Source: Deroplatys truncata (Eukaryota > Arthropoda > Insecta > Mantodea > Mantidae). From it: a DNA stretch of 64,000 nucleotides. Position 1 is the first letter of the stretch. Each line of letters opens with the position of its first letter. The notes under the pieces are model-generated. The model worked only from the letters and a program-made list of their open reading frames with translations. It did no database searches and was not told where the DNA came from. The position numbers and the translations under genes are program-made. Positions 10,849 through 22,690 of this stretch are shown in pieces. Where the stretch lies: contig CM060982.1 in the NCBI GenBank assembly GCA_030765065.1, forward strand, positions 14,877,630 through 14,941,629, in the 5' to 3' direction.

Positions 10849-11094
10849 CAGGGTCGAGAAATTGTGTTAATCAATTACGGCCCTGGTTAACAGGAACTTT
10901 GAAATATCAAAACTTGTACTTATAAAATACATCATCCAGACATTGTTGAGATGTGTAGTTTTTTTATGGATAATGCAGGTCTCTTTCTGTGTGATGTATA
11001 TGATTATATAACTGAATGTTTAGACTATCACCTTTGTCTTTAGGAAATATGTATGTTTTTTATATAGGAATGTAATAGGATAATGTTTATAAAA

Positions 11095-11100
11095 AATAAA
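11095..11100 (+). terminator. AATAAA polyadenylation signal of the zinc-finger gene
   Basis: The hexamer lies about 250 bp after the stop codon at 10,848, and the mirrored hexamer is present in the left arm near 6,293. It is the best candidate 3' end. Confidence 0.5.
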
Positions 11101-11378
11101 TGTTGTTTATATTACATAGGTTTCATTTTTTATTAATCTTTTTATACACCTCATATCATACAGTCCAATATTAAGATGGTTCTGGCTTCTAGATTCCCAT
11201 TTATTCAAGTATCTTTCAGTAATAGTTCAATCATTTTTTTTTGTTTAGATTTCATGTAGCATCAATGTTTTTAAGATATTGCATTCTCCTTAAACAATTA
11301 TGAAATTATTTATGAAATCAATGGTATAGGGCGGGTATAGCAGTAATAATGAGTACTTAATTTATATATTATAGCTAT

Positions 11379-12025
11379 ATTCTACACACGCGAATGTTTT
11401 TCCATGCATGTTCCATGCTGTACGGGGTGCAATTCTTCATTGATCGAGGTCACTAAGAGGTGTTGAGAATGTTCCTATCACATTTCTGTTTATGATGTTT
11501 TAAGCTATCTCGTTCTTCCTCTTCATTTACATTCATCTGGGCATTCCTGTAACACACATTCACATTATTTGCAGCTTGTTGTAGGTATATACTTCGATGT
11601 GGAGAATCATTGCAAGGGGTATTAAACTTCTTTCTGCACGAAATCACTCAGAGTACAATCTAGACCTTATTTACACATATTTTTTTATACAGTAATGCAT
11701 GCTTTTGACAACTGCTATCCTACTGGAAATTATTTGAAACTTGCTGTAGGTATCTGCTTTGAGGTAAAGAATCAGTGAATAGACCATTAAACTTCTTTCT
11801 GCATATCCTCATCCAGACTACATCCTAGGCGTTATTTTTTTACATAGTGATGTATACTTTAGACAAATGTTATCCTAGTGAAGTGTGAATGTATAAACTC
11901 AACTAATGTAACTCTAAATGAAGCTTTGAATGGATAGCTGAATTATTTCTACAAACCTTAACGGGAAGAAAAGACAATTTACATGTCTTAAACTTGCCGA
12001 CTGGTACTACTCCATGATATACCAT
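11379..12025. repeat. Unique right cassette, 3' flank with ~160-bp direct repeats
   Basis: Two related segments, beginning near 11,567 and 11,728, share CTTGCTGTAGGTAT-like and ATTAAACTTCTTTCTGCA sequences. No convincing gene was seen. This is the downstream side of the small minus-strand gene that ends at 12,026. Confidence 0.5.
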
Positions 12026-12889
12026 TTAAAACTTCCCTGGCATTTCCTCCAGCTGTTGGCTTGTTAGGGTTGAATATCTTGTCTGTAGAAACACTTGCTT
12101 ATCATCTAAAAGCGCAACCACTCTAGCACCGTATCGCGTATCAATTTTTCTTAAGGATTTTATATTATAAGGCTCCTCTGGCTGAAGATCTTGTAGTCTT
12201 TGAACGGCAGGGTAAATGCTACCCTCAGCCAATGTGTTAAGTTGAGATGTCAAACTTGCTGCATTAGGAAGAGAAAAAAACATATTCTTTATTAGAGAAT
12301 GTGTTGCATAACAAAATTTCATTTATTTGAAAGTTACAAAATTATTAACTTTTTTCTGAAAATGATAATATGTGTAAATATAATTGAGGTTCTGATTCAC
12401 TAATGGAGATCATTAAGTACTGTATTTTTCGATTTAAATGTTTTAATATAATGTAAATATTTACTTTGTTAGAGCGAATGATTCGCGCAACAGACTTTTT
12501 GTAATATTCTAAAGCAAAACGTTAATAAGGTATTCAAATAATTGTATTTTTCCCCAAAAGGAATATAATTCACTCTGTGAAACCCTGTATTTAAATATCT
12601 GGAATAATAATTACTCAACAAGGTGAATACTTAACTAAATTGTTCCCATTTTGAGAATTCGCGCAGTTAGCTATTAAATGTAGAATAAGCTTGCCTAAAA
12701 ATGAATACTTAACTAAACTGTTCACATTTCAGAAAATTCACCTGTCTAGCTATTAACTTTTAGAATTCTCAGCTATTCGCATATAAATGCCATACATTAA
12801 AAACAAGAACGCAAATATAAGTTAAATGTACAGAGTAATAATTTAACATTTTAAGTAAATGAAGTGTTTTGTTACAACTTACCAGACAT
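12026..12889 (-). CDS. Small two-exon gene, 79-aa protein, apparently intact
   Basis: On the minus strand, ATG at 12,889-12,887 begins a 7-base exon (12,883-12,889) ending CTG|GTAAGT. The second exon, 12,026-12,258, starts after TTCCTAATGCAG. The spliced frame runs 79 codons to a stop at 12,026. The protein has EEPYNI, then RKIDTRYGARVVALLDD, then QVFLQTRYSTLT. The pattern of a short beta-rich core with RYG, hydrophobic-Leu-Asp-Asp and Val-Phe-Leu-x2-Arg-Tyr is one I know from small proteins near arthropod Maverick-like elements. A single-strand DNA-binding or OB-like fold is a guess. A good TATA box at 12,988 and clean splice sites argue for a real gene. No close AATAAA was found. Confidence 0.7.
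12624..12780. repeat. ~81-bp direct repeat in the intron
   Basis: Two copies start near 12,624 and 12,705 with GAATACTTAACTAAA, then TGTTC, then a TAGCTATTAA motif. They lie inside the 624-bp intron of the small two-exon gene. Confidence 0.6.
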
Positions 12890-12987
12890 GATGTTCGTTG
12901 AAATTTCACTTTGAATGAGAACAGTTTGCAGAGGTCTTAGCTCGCTGTGTTCTCACAATACAGTGAAAATCGTCGGAGAAGCTACTG

Positions 12988-12995
12988 CTTTTATA
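12988..12995 (-). promoter_or_regulatory. TATA box of the two-exon gene
   Basis: TATAAAAG on the minus strand lies 99 bp upstream of the ATG, with a plausible start site near 12,960. It is a canonical match and supports a self-contained transcription unit. Confidence 0.65.
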
Positions 12996-13370
12996 TCATT
13001 TCCCCGATAAAAGCTGAAGGGGTGAGAGGTGGGATGGTATATAATACAACGATTTTGATTGGCTACTCCAAAAATTCGAGTAGGAGAGGGAAAATGCTAG
13101 TTTCGCACAGGGGCATTTCGTAAGCAAGCCTAAACCTGTTATGGGGAAAATCCATCGATCACGCCACCTCGCCGTAAGGGGAGTGTTTCTGCATATGACC
13201 TAGAAATAAAAAATATATTTTATTTTTTACATGTACCGCTAAAATTCATTGTTAATTATTGTTACATTACCAAAATAATCACAGGGTGAAAATAATGTAT
13301 TGTTTCTGTTGATATAATTTTCCTCGAACCAGCGACCTTTCGATTGTGAATAGACACGTCACAGATGTTT

Positions 13371-14150
13371 AAAAAAAGCCTGATGCTATGTGATGGCTTT
13401 AGAATTCTATTCTCTATGCATTACCACGTGAAAAACGAATAGCGAGTTACCACTTGAGAAAAGTAAAAAGTATTTGAAAATTTAAACCAATATCGAAAAA
13501 TCTGATGTGCTACACTCACATGACTTTCTCTACTCTTGTAAAACTATTTTTACAAACGCTTATTCTCCATATGCTTCATGTTAATCGAGATATCGAGATG
13601 TCAATGTTATTGGTAATTTTCATGTCGATGCAAGGGGAATATGGTAGGTTTTAAGCGATAGTCAAATATTTTAACGCTGGTTGCTATGTGACGCATTCCA
13701 TTCTCTTTGCATGTCCAGGACATAAAAACAAGAATAACGAATTTGAGAAAAAGTATAATTAAAAAAAGCCTGATGCTATGTGATGGCTTTAGAATTCTAT
13801 TCTCTATGCATTACCGCGGGAAAAATGAATAGCGAGTTACCGCTTCAGAAAAGTTAAAAGTATTTGAAAATTTAACCCAATATCAAAATCTGATGTGTTA
13901 TACTCACATGACTTTCTCTACTCTTGTACAAACTATTTTTACAATCGCTTATTCTCCATATGCTTCATGTTAATCGAGATACCGAGATGTCAATGTTATT
14001 GGTAATTTTCATGTCGATACAAGGTGAATATGGTAGGTTTTAAGCGATAGTCAAATATTTTAACGCTGGTTGCTATGTGGCGCATCCCATTCTCTTTGCA
14101 TGTCCAGGACATAAAAACAAGTATAACAAATTTGAGAAAAAGTATAAGTA
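13371..14150 (+). repeat. 390-bp tandem duplication
   Basis: Units 13,371-13,760 and 13,761-14,150 both start AAAAAAAGCCTGATGCTATG and stay closely similar throughout. The duplicated block includes the left half of the short-TIR repeat, so the full copy at 13,911 is preceded by an extra partial copy starting near 13,521. Confidence 0.85.
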
Positions 14151-14716
14151 TTGGAAATTTTAAGGGAATAACAAGCAATATCTCGAAAACGGTTTACTCA
14201 ACAACAAGAATGTATATGATATAAATTATGTATTTTAACGCGATCTCCATTTTTTTGTGTACTAAAATTTTGTCTATCTCTTATGGTTTATCAGTTTTGC
14301 AAAAGTCGATCAGAATGAAGAATACTTTTGGAGACATTCCCAGAAAATTCGAGATATACATTTCAATTCTCATTACAATATCTTAAACATATAATATTTT
14401 ATTCAATATCGTTAGATTCATTTTTGAGAAAATTAAAATTTTCGAAAAATGTTCCATGTAAAGGGTAGTCTGGTGCGGGGCATTTTCTTTAAAACCTTCG
14501 TGTCGCATCTCTGGAAGATACTGAACCTAAATACCAAGTTTGGTGTTTATCCGACTCTTCGTTTCTGAGTTATGCTTCACAGGCACACAGACACACACAG
14601 CCATGCTTTTTTGGATTCAGAGGGTCTCAAAACATGTATTTCTGGTGAAATCTCGGTATCGATTTTTTGGATGGAATACAACACTTCCTCCACTTACTAT
14701 ACGTAGTAGAGAAAGT
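13911..14716 (+). mobile_element. Short-TIR non-autonomous repeat, full copy A (806 bp)
   Basis: The ends are ACTTTCTCTACT at 13,911 and AGTAGAGAAAGT at 14,705-14,716, a perfect 12-bp inverted repeat. There is no coding capacity. Related copies lie at 19,741-20,561, 3,022-3,400 and 54,183-54,503. Homology between copies A and B also extends about 30 bp outside the left end (CTGATGTGTT), so the true left border may be further out. The family and transposase are not identifiable. Confidence 0.65.
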
Positions 14717-15944
14717 AAAAAAACTCATTCGCAAATACTTAATGTCGCAAAAATATTACTTGAAATGAATTTTTGTGTGTGTATTAAGTTTATATTTAAC
14801 ATGCTGGAATATTCAAAAAATATCTCTCGAATGGATGAGGTATTTAAATTCGTTTTACTCCTATGTTTACTAAGAGAATAAGCCAATCTTTTTAAATGGA
14901 ATATATTAAGAGTAACGAGGATTGCGTCTTGTTTAGGAAGGACTCCATATTTCATTATTTATTTAGAATTAAACAAATGCTATTAGTCGTAATAGTTATA
15001 CACGCGTAATAATCAACGTAACATCCGAACACATACGACAGCAAGCAAATGCGCAAGTCAATTCATATACAATTAATTAATAAAAAATATTTAATTGTTT
15101 TCATCGATCAGTGAGAGCCTTATTTATTTTTAATAACGTATGTAATATTCACCGTTATGAATACCTTTTATTCTTCATATTACTCTCGCCAAATCATATT
15201 TCTTTGTTTAACATACCGAAAAAAAATCAGTTTAATTTTTGATATCATGCATGCAATTCTTGTATTGAGTATTTAAATAATGACAAAGATACAATCGAAT
15301 GCTTAAGTACAGAATCTATACAGTATACGTTTAATTATAATTATAATAGTGCTTCTCACGTTTCATATTCCTAACGCTCGAGTCATATTCAATATTTTAT
15401 TGAAAGAAATAAGAGCTATGAAACTTAATCATTAAGAATCTTCATGTAGAATTTATATTAATTATCAGGGAAAATTTTTTGTGGTAAGCTTAAAACATGA
15501 CTAGACTTGGTTTTCCACGGTTTGTGATGGAATTTCTACACAGAGGATCACATTAAGAAAATCTATTGTATCGCTAATAGTTATTTACCCAGATGGTCTG
15601 TGGTTTTTCAGAGCACTTAGGATGTTTAATGAAGGGGAAACGTCTGCCATTGTCCACTAATGGCTCTATACAGGACCCTGTTTTGCATTCTTCAAACTCT
15701 CTTAAGATATTTAATGACGTGGAAGCGTCTGCCACTGTCCTCTAATGAGTGTCTACATGTCTTCTTCCGAGAAGTCCGCAGGCGTTCTTTAGGGTTGTAC
15801 AGCATATTTCTTTCAAGCAGGGTACGCAAGTGAATAATTCGTTGAATTTCTCAAAGTTCGCTACGTCTTTAGAAAGAACATTTAAAAACGAATATCAAAT
15901 TTATATTTGAGGTCTTCGCGTATGTTTCGAATTTCTTGTAAGGA

Positions 15945-16175
15945 GAGGTAGAGAGAGAGAGGGAGAGAGGGAGAGCCTACGTCTCGGTCACGATGCATGT
16001 TTCGAATTTCTTGTAAGGAGAGAGAGAGAGAGAGAGGGAGAGAGTGAACGTTTAAAAACGAATATCAAATTTATATTTGAGGTCTTCGCGCATGTTTCGA
16101 ATTTCTTGTAAGGAGAGGTAGAGAGAGAGGGAGAGAGAGAGAGAGAGTGAAGGTTCTGTATGGAGAGAGGGAGAG
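15945..16175. repeat. GA-rich low-complexity tract (right arm)
   Basis: GAGAGAGGGAGAG runs are interrupted by copies of ATGTTTCGAATTTCTTGTAAGG. It mirrors 1,620-1,775 but is longer, with an additional repeat of the interspersed segment, so the two arms have changed length independently here. Confidence 0.8.
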
Positions 16176-16639
16176 TTTACGTGTTGGAGACGAAGTCTGT
16201 ATTTGTTATTCCCTGCTCTGTATTTTTCCTCGAATGCCTCTACCTATATACATTTCTATTGAAAAGGAGTGAGATAGCTCTAGGTGCGCAAGTCAATTAC
16301 ATGAATTAATAAAAAATATTTAATTGTATTCATCGATCAGCGAGAGCCTTATTTATTTTTTAATAACGTATGTAATATTTAACTATAATGTTAACCGCAT
16401 TTATTTATTTTTTTAATAACATATGTAATATTCACCTATAATGTTAACCGAATCGTTTTATTTTTAATAGCATTTATAATATTAAACTATAATGTTAACC
16501 GTATTTATTTATTTCATAATCAATTCCTCTGGAATTATAACGAGACAATATGAACGCACCTCGCATGTTAAACGAGTATTATTTAACTAAAATGTTAATT
16601 CGCCTTTATTTTTTTTCGGAATCATATTTCGCTGAATTA

Positions 16640-17000
16640 TATAGAGTTAAGATGGCCGCCTTGCGCGCACCTTGAGTTTAAATATGGCGAATTCACAACT
16701 TTCGGATATGACCACCAGGGGCGCCGTGAGGAAACCCTCGCTGGTTCAGAGAGAAAAAACCAGTTTCACTCATATTACCACCTGGCGCGCTGGTGTAGTT
16801 TGCGAACTGAAACGCGAGTGGAGGAGGTGCCGTAGTCGACTTCCCACTACACTGGCCGAGAGTCGTTCACACCAGTCTGGCGCTCCATGGAGGAAAGGGC
16901 TGCGCGCGGGTTTTCAGCGAAATTATCACACGATAACGACTGTTACGGCAACTCTGTCCTTTCAGCTATGGATTCATCTAAGTGTTGTAATATTCTTATA
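16640..17000. other. GC-rich conserved island of the outer arm (right copy)
   Basis: This is the counterpart of 808-1,150, with CCACCAGGGGCGCC at about 16,711 and CCACCTGGCGCGC at about 16,779. The plus-strand frame (about 109 codons) differs from the left copy mainly by amino-acid-changing substitutions and ends differently after an indel. Confidence 0.4.
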
Positions 17001-17399
17001 AATCCAAAATATATTTTCCCTCAAAAGTAGAATTAAATAAATGTTATTACTCGTAATAATTATACACATGCTACCACACATATACGATGACGAACAGTTG
17101 CGCGCGAGTCAATTACATTAATCAATCAAAAATACTTAATTGTTTTCATCGACCGACTAGCCGCGTTTCATTAGAAGTGTAATTTGTGGACATTAGTAGA
17201 TGTAAAAATGGGGGTTTACAAGCAGGTGCGCAAATCAATTCATATACAATTAATCAATCAAAAATACTTAATTGATTGACGAGCAGCGTTTAATTGCATT
17301 AGTAGTAATATGATGCCGATTCTTTTTTTTCAGAAATGTTTTTATGCATGGACGAACATTATCTAATTGATTGACACAATTATGTACTCAAACGATTTG

Positions 17400-17880
17400 C
17401 CGTTGTGCGGCAGGCATCGAGAATCACATTCCCCCATCACCAGGGGCGGGATTTAGACAGGACGCTATGAGAGCAGGGTAACGTCGCCAGCGTATTCTAA
17501 AAATACATACTCTCCCACATATCCGCAGGGGAACCAATCACACGGCAGAGATTTAGACAAATCACAATGAGGGGGGGCGGGAATGTAACCACCGTATAGG
17601 AACAATACACACTCTCCCACCTATACACAGGGAACCAACCAGAACACAAAGGGGAGGGAGGGTACCCCCCAGCGTATGGGGGAGGGAGGGGGCGGGCCAC
17701 CGGCACGTGACCAGACCACATGGGGGAGGGGGGAGGACCTGACGACACAGACCCAGTCGGCATTAGGTGAGCCCACAAAGGGAGGGGGCGGGGCTAGCGG
17801 CACGCGACCAGGGCGGCATGTGAGCCCTCAAAGGAGGGGGCGGGGCTTGTCGGCATAGAACAAAGAACCTTATCAGATGG
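17400..17880. promoter_or_regulatory. GC-box-rich outer end (right)
   Basis: It carries GGGGGCGGGGC or close variants at about 17,784 and 17,836, several GGGGGAGG runs, and inverted copies of the ~100-bp repeats seen at 1-350. The G-rich strand could form quadruplexes. Sequence after 17,757 has no partner inside the window because the left end is cut off. A promoter or terminal role is inferred from GC boxes and position. Confidence 0.4.
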
Positions 17881-19439
17881 GGGCATATCCTTTGTGGGCT
17901 CAAGTCGCTATATTATATCTACTCTGATGCTTTTGCTTCATTTGTTTTGTTCTGTTTCTCTAATTTTGTAACTTTTAATGTTTTTCTATTGTTCAGAGGT
18001 GAAGTGATAGCGATCGCGCTAGTGATGGTGGTGATGGTCTTTGTCTTAGTTTTAATCTTTTTGGTTATTCTACTTGTCGTTACAGATGACTGTGGTGGTT
18101 TTATTGGACTGTGCTTGGAAAGAAGAAAAAAAGAAAATGTAATACTTGGAATCGAAAATGTAAAGAAATATGTCTTATAGAACGAAAACTCAGAAAGGAT
18201 AGAACAAAAGAAGTATGTAATTTTGGAAGCGAGGAATGTAAAGAAATATTATTGAAAGAATTTAGGGAGAAAGAGAGGGGAATAAAAAGGACTTGCGTTT
18301 AGATACATATTTAAGTATTTATTGTTAAATTTAAGTTTTTATATACTTTAAAGTATATAAAGCAATAAAAACATACTGGTATGCCATCTTAAATTACTTG
18401 AATTTTCAATCGGTTCTTGCCTGTCTACGAATAACTCTTAGTCGAGCTTAAATCTTCATTGTCTCAGTTTGCTTCAAGTGGGGTAGATCAGATCCTCTCA
18501 GTCAAATCAGCTTTCAATAGTGTCTAGAAGTTGTCAAGATAAAGAAGTGTACATCAGATTAATCTGGTGTTCAAAGATTTACTGATCGGTACGCTTGATA
18601 AGAGGTTAACGGAAAGTGGGTGTTTATAGAGATGTGGACCGTTGCATTGCAGGAAATCCCTCCCAAGGCTACACCAACGTGCAAATATAGCAACTGTGTA
18701 AAGAGTTTTCTAATTACTTATCATAAGAGTCGACATGAAGTTATGTTTTTACGAAATTACACACGTAGGTAGCTCTGCTGGACGTAACATTTAAGAAACT
18801 CGACTCAAAAAGAATCTCAGCGTAAAGACCGCAACTGGATGTTGCTATTCATGGAAGGAGTTATTAATAAGTACAATCCCTTTCGAGGAAGCAGCTACAT
18901 TCCTTTGCCACTTTCTGAGCTGAGACAGCAATCATAAACCTCAGAATTACAACGATGAGAACTGTTTTATGTATGCGGTCTTAGCAAATTCATCGACAAG
19001 AACGCTCAACGCCTTTGCAGTTACAAGAGACATGTAGATAAGTAGGACTTCACCTGTGTTTTATCTGCTATGAGCGTGCCTAAAAGGTCCAAATTTTAAA
19101 AACGAAATAACATGTCTGTCAACGTTTTCGGAGTGATGGGAAACTAGCTAGCGGGTCATCATGACTTGCTACTGGGCTACATTCCTATGTGTATATACAA
19201 TTTTTGAGAAGCTCGTTTAACAGGAGGGGAAATAAAGTATCGAGGCATAATGTACAAATACAAACGCTGCTTCACCCACTTTGATGATCGGTATCGACGA
19301 AGCGGCTTGGAAAAACTAAAAACCATGTTACTATCTGCAGTGAACTCGTTATCGCTAGGAATGTTATACCTCAAAATAGCTCTAAAGAACGCAATCACAA
19401 ATGGGTATGAAAACCACAGCAAATGATCAGAAAACTACT
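17881..19439. other. No recognisable gene
   Basis: A hydrophobic frame of 77 codons at 17,947 and an overlapping Lys-rich frame are the only open stretches. They have no domain I recognise and no supporting signals. The rest is AT-rich sequence without clear repeats. Confidence 0.5.
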
Positions 19440-19705
19440 CCAAGAGTACTGTAAAACAGGATAAATTACTCAATCTAATAGTAGAATATTTACAACGTGC
19501 CAAAAAATAAGTTTTAAAAATGGCATCAAAGCACCCAAAATGCTTCCAAAGTAAAATGCCCGTAAAGATGCATAAAGTAACCTTATATGGTCCGAAAATG
19601 CCTGTAAACAGCACAAAATACCATAAGAATATCGCAAAATACCAAACAAACACCTTTAAGGTGGCCGTAAAATGCCTTTACCATTTGCTAAATACCAGAG
19701 TCTAA
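19440..19705 (+). repeat. Degenerate AAAATGCC-GTAAA minisatellite (left patch)
   Basis: Loose repetition of an AAAATGCCCGTAAA-like motif occurs every 20-30 bp. It resembles the longer patch at 46,125-46,880 in the same orientation. It is interrupted by short-TIR copy B and seems to resume at 20,570-20,720. Confidence 0.55.
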
Positions 19706-19740
19706 AATCACTGTAAAAATCTGATGTGTTGCATCCAATG

Positions 19741-20561
19741 ACTTTCTATACTCTCGTAAAAACTATTTATACAAGACGCTTATTCCCTATCTAATTCATG
19801 TTAATAGAAAATTTGCAGAAAATACCCTACTATTAATTTTCTTGTAGGTGCAAGGGAAATATGGTGGACCTTAAGCGATAGTCAAATGTTTTAAGAGCCG
19901 ATTTCAATGTGGAGCATTCGATTCTCTTTGCATGTCCAGGACAAAAAAAAACCAATTGCGAATTCCCATTTGAGAAAAAGTATAAGTATTGGAAAATTCA
20001 AACAAATAACCAAAAATCTTGGTTATGGTTCACTCCATAAGAAAAATATAGGTGACATAAAATGTTTCAACAAGATCTACATTTTTGTGAAGTAAAAGTT
20101 TATGTATCTCTTACACTTTATCAGTTATGCAAAAGTCATTCAGGATGAAGAGAACTTTTGGGGACCTTCCAAGAGAATTCAAAATATACATCTCAATTGC
20201 CATGAAAATATCAAAAACATATTGTATTTTAATCAAAGTTGTTACAGGCATTTTTGAGAAAATAAACATTTTTGAAAATTGTCCTATGTAAAGAGAGGTA
20301 TGGGCTGGGGGATTTTCTTGAAAATCTTCCTTCTCATCCATGGAAGTTACTGAACTCAAATACCAAGTTTAGTATTTATCCAGCTTTTCATTTTTGAGTT
20401 ATGCTGTTCACAGACAGACACAAACAACGCACATGTTTCCAACAAAATGCTTTATTTGGATTCAGGGCACTTCAAAACATTTATTTCTGGTGGAATTTTA
20501 GGATCGAGTTTTTGGTTGGAATGTAATACTTCCCTTACATACTATATTTAGTAGAGAAAGT
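19741..20561 (+). mobile_element. Short-TIR non-autonomous repeat, full copy B (821 bp)
   Basis: The ends are ACTTTCTATACT at 19,741 and AGTAGAGAAAGT at 20,550-20,561, an inverted repeat with one mismatch. It is similar throughout to copy A but clearly diverged, so it is an independent insertion outside the fold-back arms. Confidence 0.65.
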
Positions 20562-20699
20562 AAAGAACAAACAATCTACTATAAAACGAGAGAAATCTCT
20601 ATAAAGCATGGAAGAATGGTTATATATGTGTATGAAATGTCCATAAATCCTAACAAAACCTCATAACGTGCCAAAACACGTCCAATACGGTACAAAAAC

Positions 20700-21560
20700 C
20701 TTCAACGTTAGTAGAAACAAAATAAGAGTTCAAATACACTTAATGTGCAGGAATGTGTATGCATATGCTAATTAGGTCTCCCCCACCCCTGCCACTGCCC
20801 CTCTGGTACCTTCTGCTTGCAGCTACGGACATAAATTGTGTGGAGTACAATGGAAAGCGTGACAGGTAAGCAATTTCGGTTGTCCATCACCTGTCAAAAT
20901 GAACAATAGGATAACAAATTATGCTTTGTAACAAAAGAGGAGACGATATTTTCCCACATTCCATTCCCTGCACGTGTGCACATCCACACCTGCAACAACC
21001 CAACCTCCCAGACGCATTGTTTAACGAGCACGTGCAAAAGAATAAGGATTGTCCTTCACCTGTAAAATGAACAAAAGGCATAATAAATTACGCTTGTAAC
21101 AATAGTGTAGGCTGGAGCCAATGAAATAAAGGGGCAGACGTTATTGTCTCAATTCTATTGAATTCCCGTACCCGTGCACCCTTAGTAAACCCACTGCAAC
21201 AACCCCACCCCATCAGCATTGTTTGACGAACACGTGCAAAATAACAATAGAACAGGCTGGACCGAGCTAACAAAAAGATTGAATAACAAAGGGAGAAGAT
21301 TTTATTGTCCTTCATTGCCTTGTTCCGCACACGTGCACTTTAGGGAGACTACACCAGCAGTAACCCTCTTTCCATATACCTGGCCCTGTCTTTGTTTGAC
21401 TGTGGGAAAAGAGAGAGAGCTCCGTTTCCCCCAGGCAAGTTTCATCTACCTGATAGACTATAAATTCCACCACCGCTCGACTCCGGTATCATGGCACCGG
21501 CACTACCTGAGCGTAGTTCCCTCCGAGAGCAGCAGAGTCTTCACAAAGACCTACGGGTAT
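20700..21560 (+). repeat. Left terminal inverted repeat candidate
   Basis: It aligns with the reverse complement of 45,050-45,985 at visibly reduced identity (roughly three quarters). Shared blocks include AATTAGGTCTCCCCCACC, CTGGTACCTTCTGCTTG, ATTGTCTCAATTCTATTGAA and CTGGCCCTGTCTTT. Internal units of about 170-200 bp repeat the order AAATGAACAA..., then CACGTGCA, then TTTAACGA. There is no coding capacity. Confidence 0.65.
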
Positions 21561-22690
21561 ACCCAAACATATATATGTTCGTAACCAAGCACACAAATCT
21601 GCACGATAACCAACGAGAATCACCGAGCATACTTATAACGTTCTGTTTCTGCAACTATTGACGCGTTTTCAAATAGTGATATCAAAAACGTGTTTAGAAT
21701 ATATCATTACATATATTAAACCTCTGTGTATACTTAGACATCCTTAGATCTGTGTTCGAATTTTACGGCAGGCAAACGTTTAATGTGTTTAATTGCTAAT
21801 GAAGAAATTGATACTTTGATAGGGTAAAACATTATTGTATCATTACCCCGATTAATGAAAGGCGTTCACGTGTATCCAGAGGTCCGAGTACGAATATTAC
21901 CCTGCGAAACTCTAATGCTTAATAAATATTAAATTATGGAAGCATACACAGGCAGATTCAAATTATTTAACAAATATAATTTAATTTTTATATATCATTA
22001 CAATGTTTTAATACACGGTATTCTTAGGCACCAAGAGCTCCTAGTTCAAATCTTACCCTGCGAAACTCTAATGCTTAATAAATATTAAACTATGTGAGTA
22101 TGCGCGGTCAGATTAAAATGTATTTAACAAACAGAATTATTTATATTAAACCTGGAGTATACTTAGATATCCCTATGCCTAGACACGATTCTTTATTTTA
22201 TTTCTTCTTCTCTCTTTTTCTTCCTTTCCCTCTGTCTATCTCTTTCTTACTTCTCGACTTGCATACTTTCAAGTGTTCACATATACACTAGCACACGCAT
22301 ATACATCAACATACTTACACCAGTGCACGCGCTCATGCACTTGTGCGCACGCACGCACACATACACACACCAGTGCACGCATACACACATAACATACACG
22401 TCCTCCAAACATACGAATTAGCATGAATACCTATGAGAATCACCTAACACAGATATACATGTACAATCTATTCTAACGCTCTGTTTTTTTTGCACCAATT
22501 GTCTCTCAAACAGGGATATCAAAAACCTTTACGTGTATCCCTCTCTATAATAGAAGTTACCATTCCCCTCCCACCCCTCACTGAATCCTCGCCGCCAAAC
22601 TCTTCTCGATTTGCCTTCATAGAGAAAAACAATTCCTTCCCGTCCTTACAGAGGGTTTCCCCCACCTAACCTCTCTGCACGTCATTTCAT
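21561..22690. repeat. Interior flank with ~165-bp repeats and a CA-rich tract
   Basis: GCGAAACTCTAATGCTTAAT occurs at about 21,905 and 22,070, with related sequence near 21,715 and 22,148, giving a degenerate 165-bp repeat. A CA/CG-rich tract (CACACATACACACACC) covers about 22,270-22,410. No gene was seen. Confidence 0.55.

Larger units (their letters stand above)
9938..11378 (+). repeat. Right inner inverted arm
   Basis: This matches the reverse complement of 6,013-7,460. It begins immediately after the satellite with the GGATGCTCTCTGG-type doublet and ends near 11,378. It carries the intact zinc-finger gene with a TATA-like element before it and an AATAAA after it. Confidence 0.85.
14339..17757 (+). 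repeat. Right outer inverted arm
   Basis: This mirrors 1-3,400. It includes the right half of short-TIR copy A, the CT/GA-rich tract, the GC island and the GC-rich outer end. Matching starts exactly where the left copy of the short-TIR repeat is cut. Confidence 0.85.
1..17880. mobile_element. Fold-back composite element with long inverted arms and a satellite core
   Basis: Two pairs of inverted arms face each other: 1-3,400 with 14,339-17,757, and 6,013-7,460 with 9,938-11,378. They flank a core of 21-bp tandem repeats (7,690-9,937). The segments between outer and inner arms do not match each other: 3,401-6,012 holds a multi-exon gene and 11,379-14,338 holds a small two-exon gene. Position 1 pairs with about 17,757, so the element probably begins before the window; the right side continues as GC-rich sequence to about 17,880. 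Arms are similar but not identical and carry independent mutations, so this is not a simple read artefact. Two of its genes resemble parts of the Maverick-like element at 20.7-46.0 kb. It could be one element with compound terminal repeats, or two head-to-head copies that each kept a different interior. Confidence 0.75.

Noticed and set aside
17947-18302. Hydrophobic and Lys-rich small frames as genes
   Set aside because: No motif, no splice or promoter support, base composition explains them.
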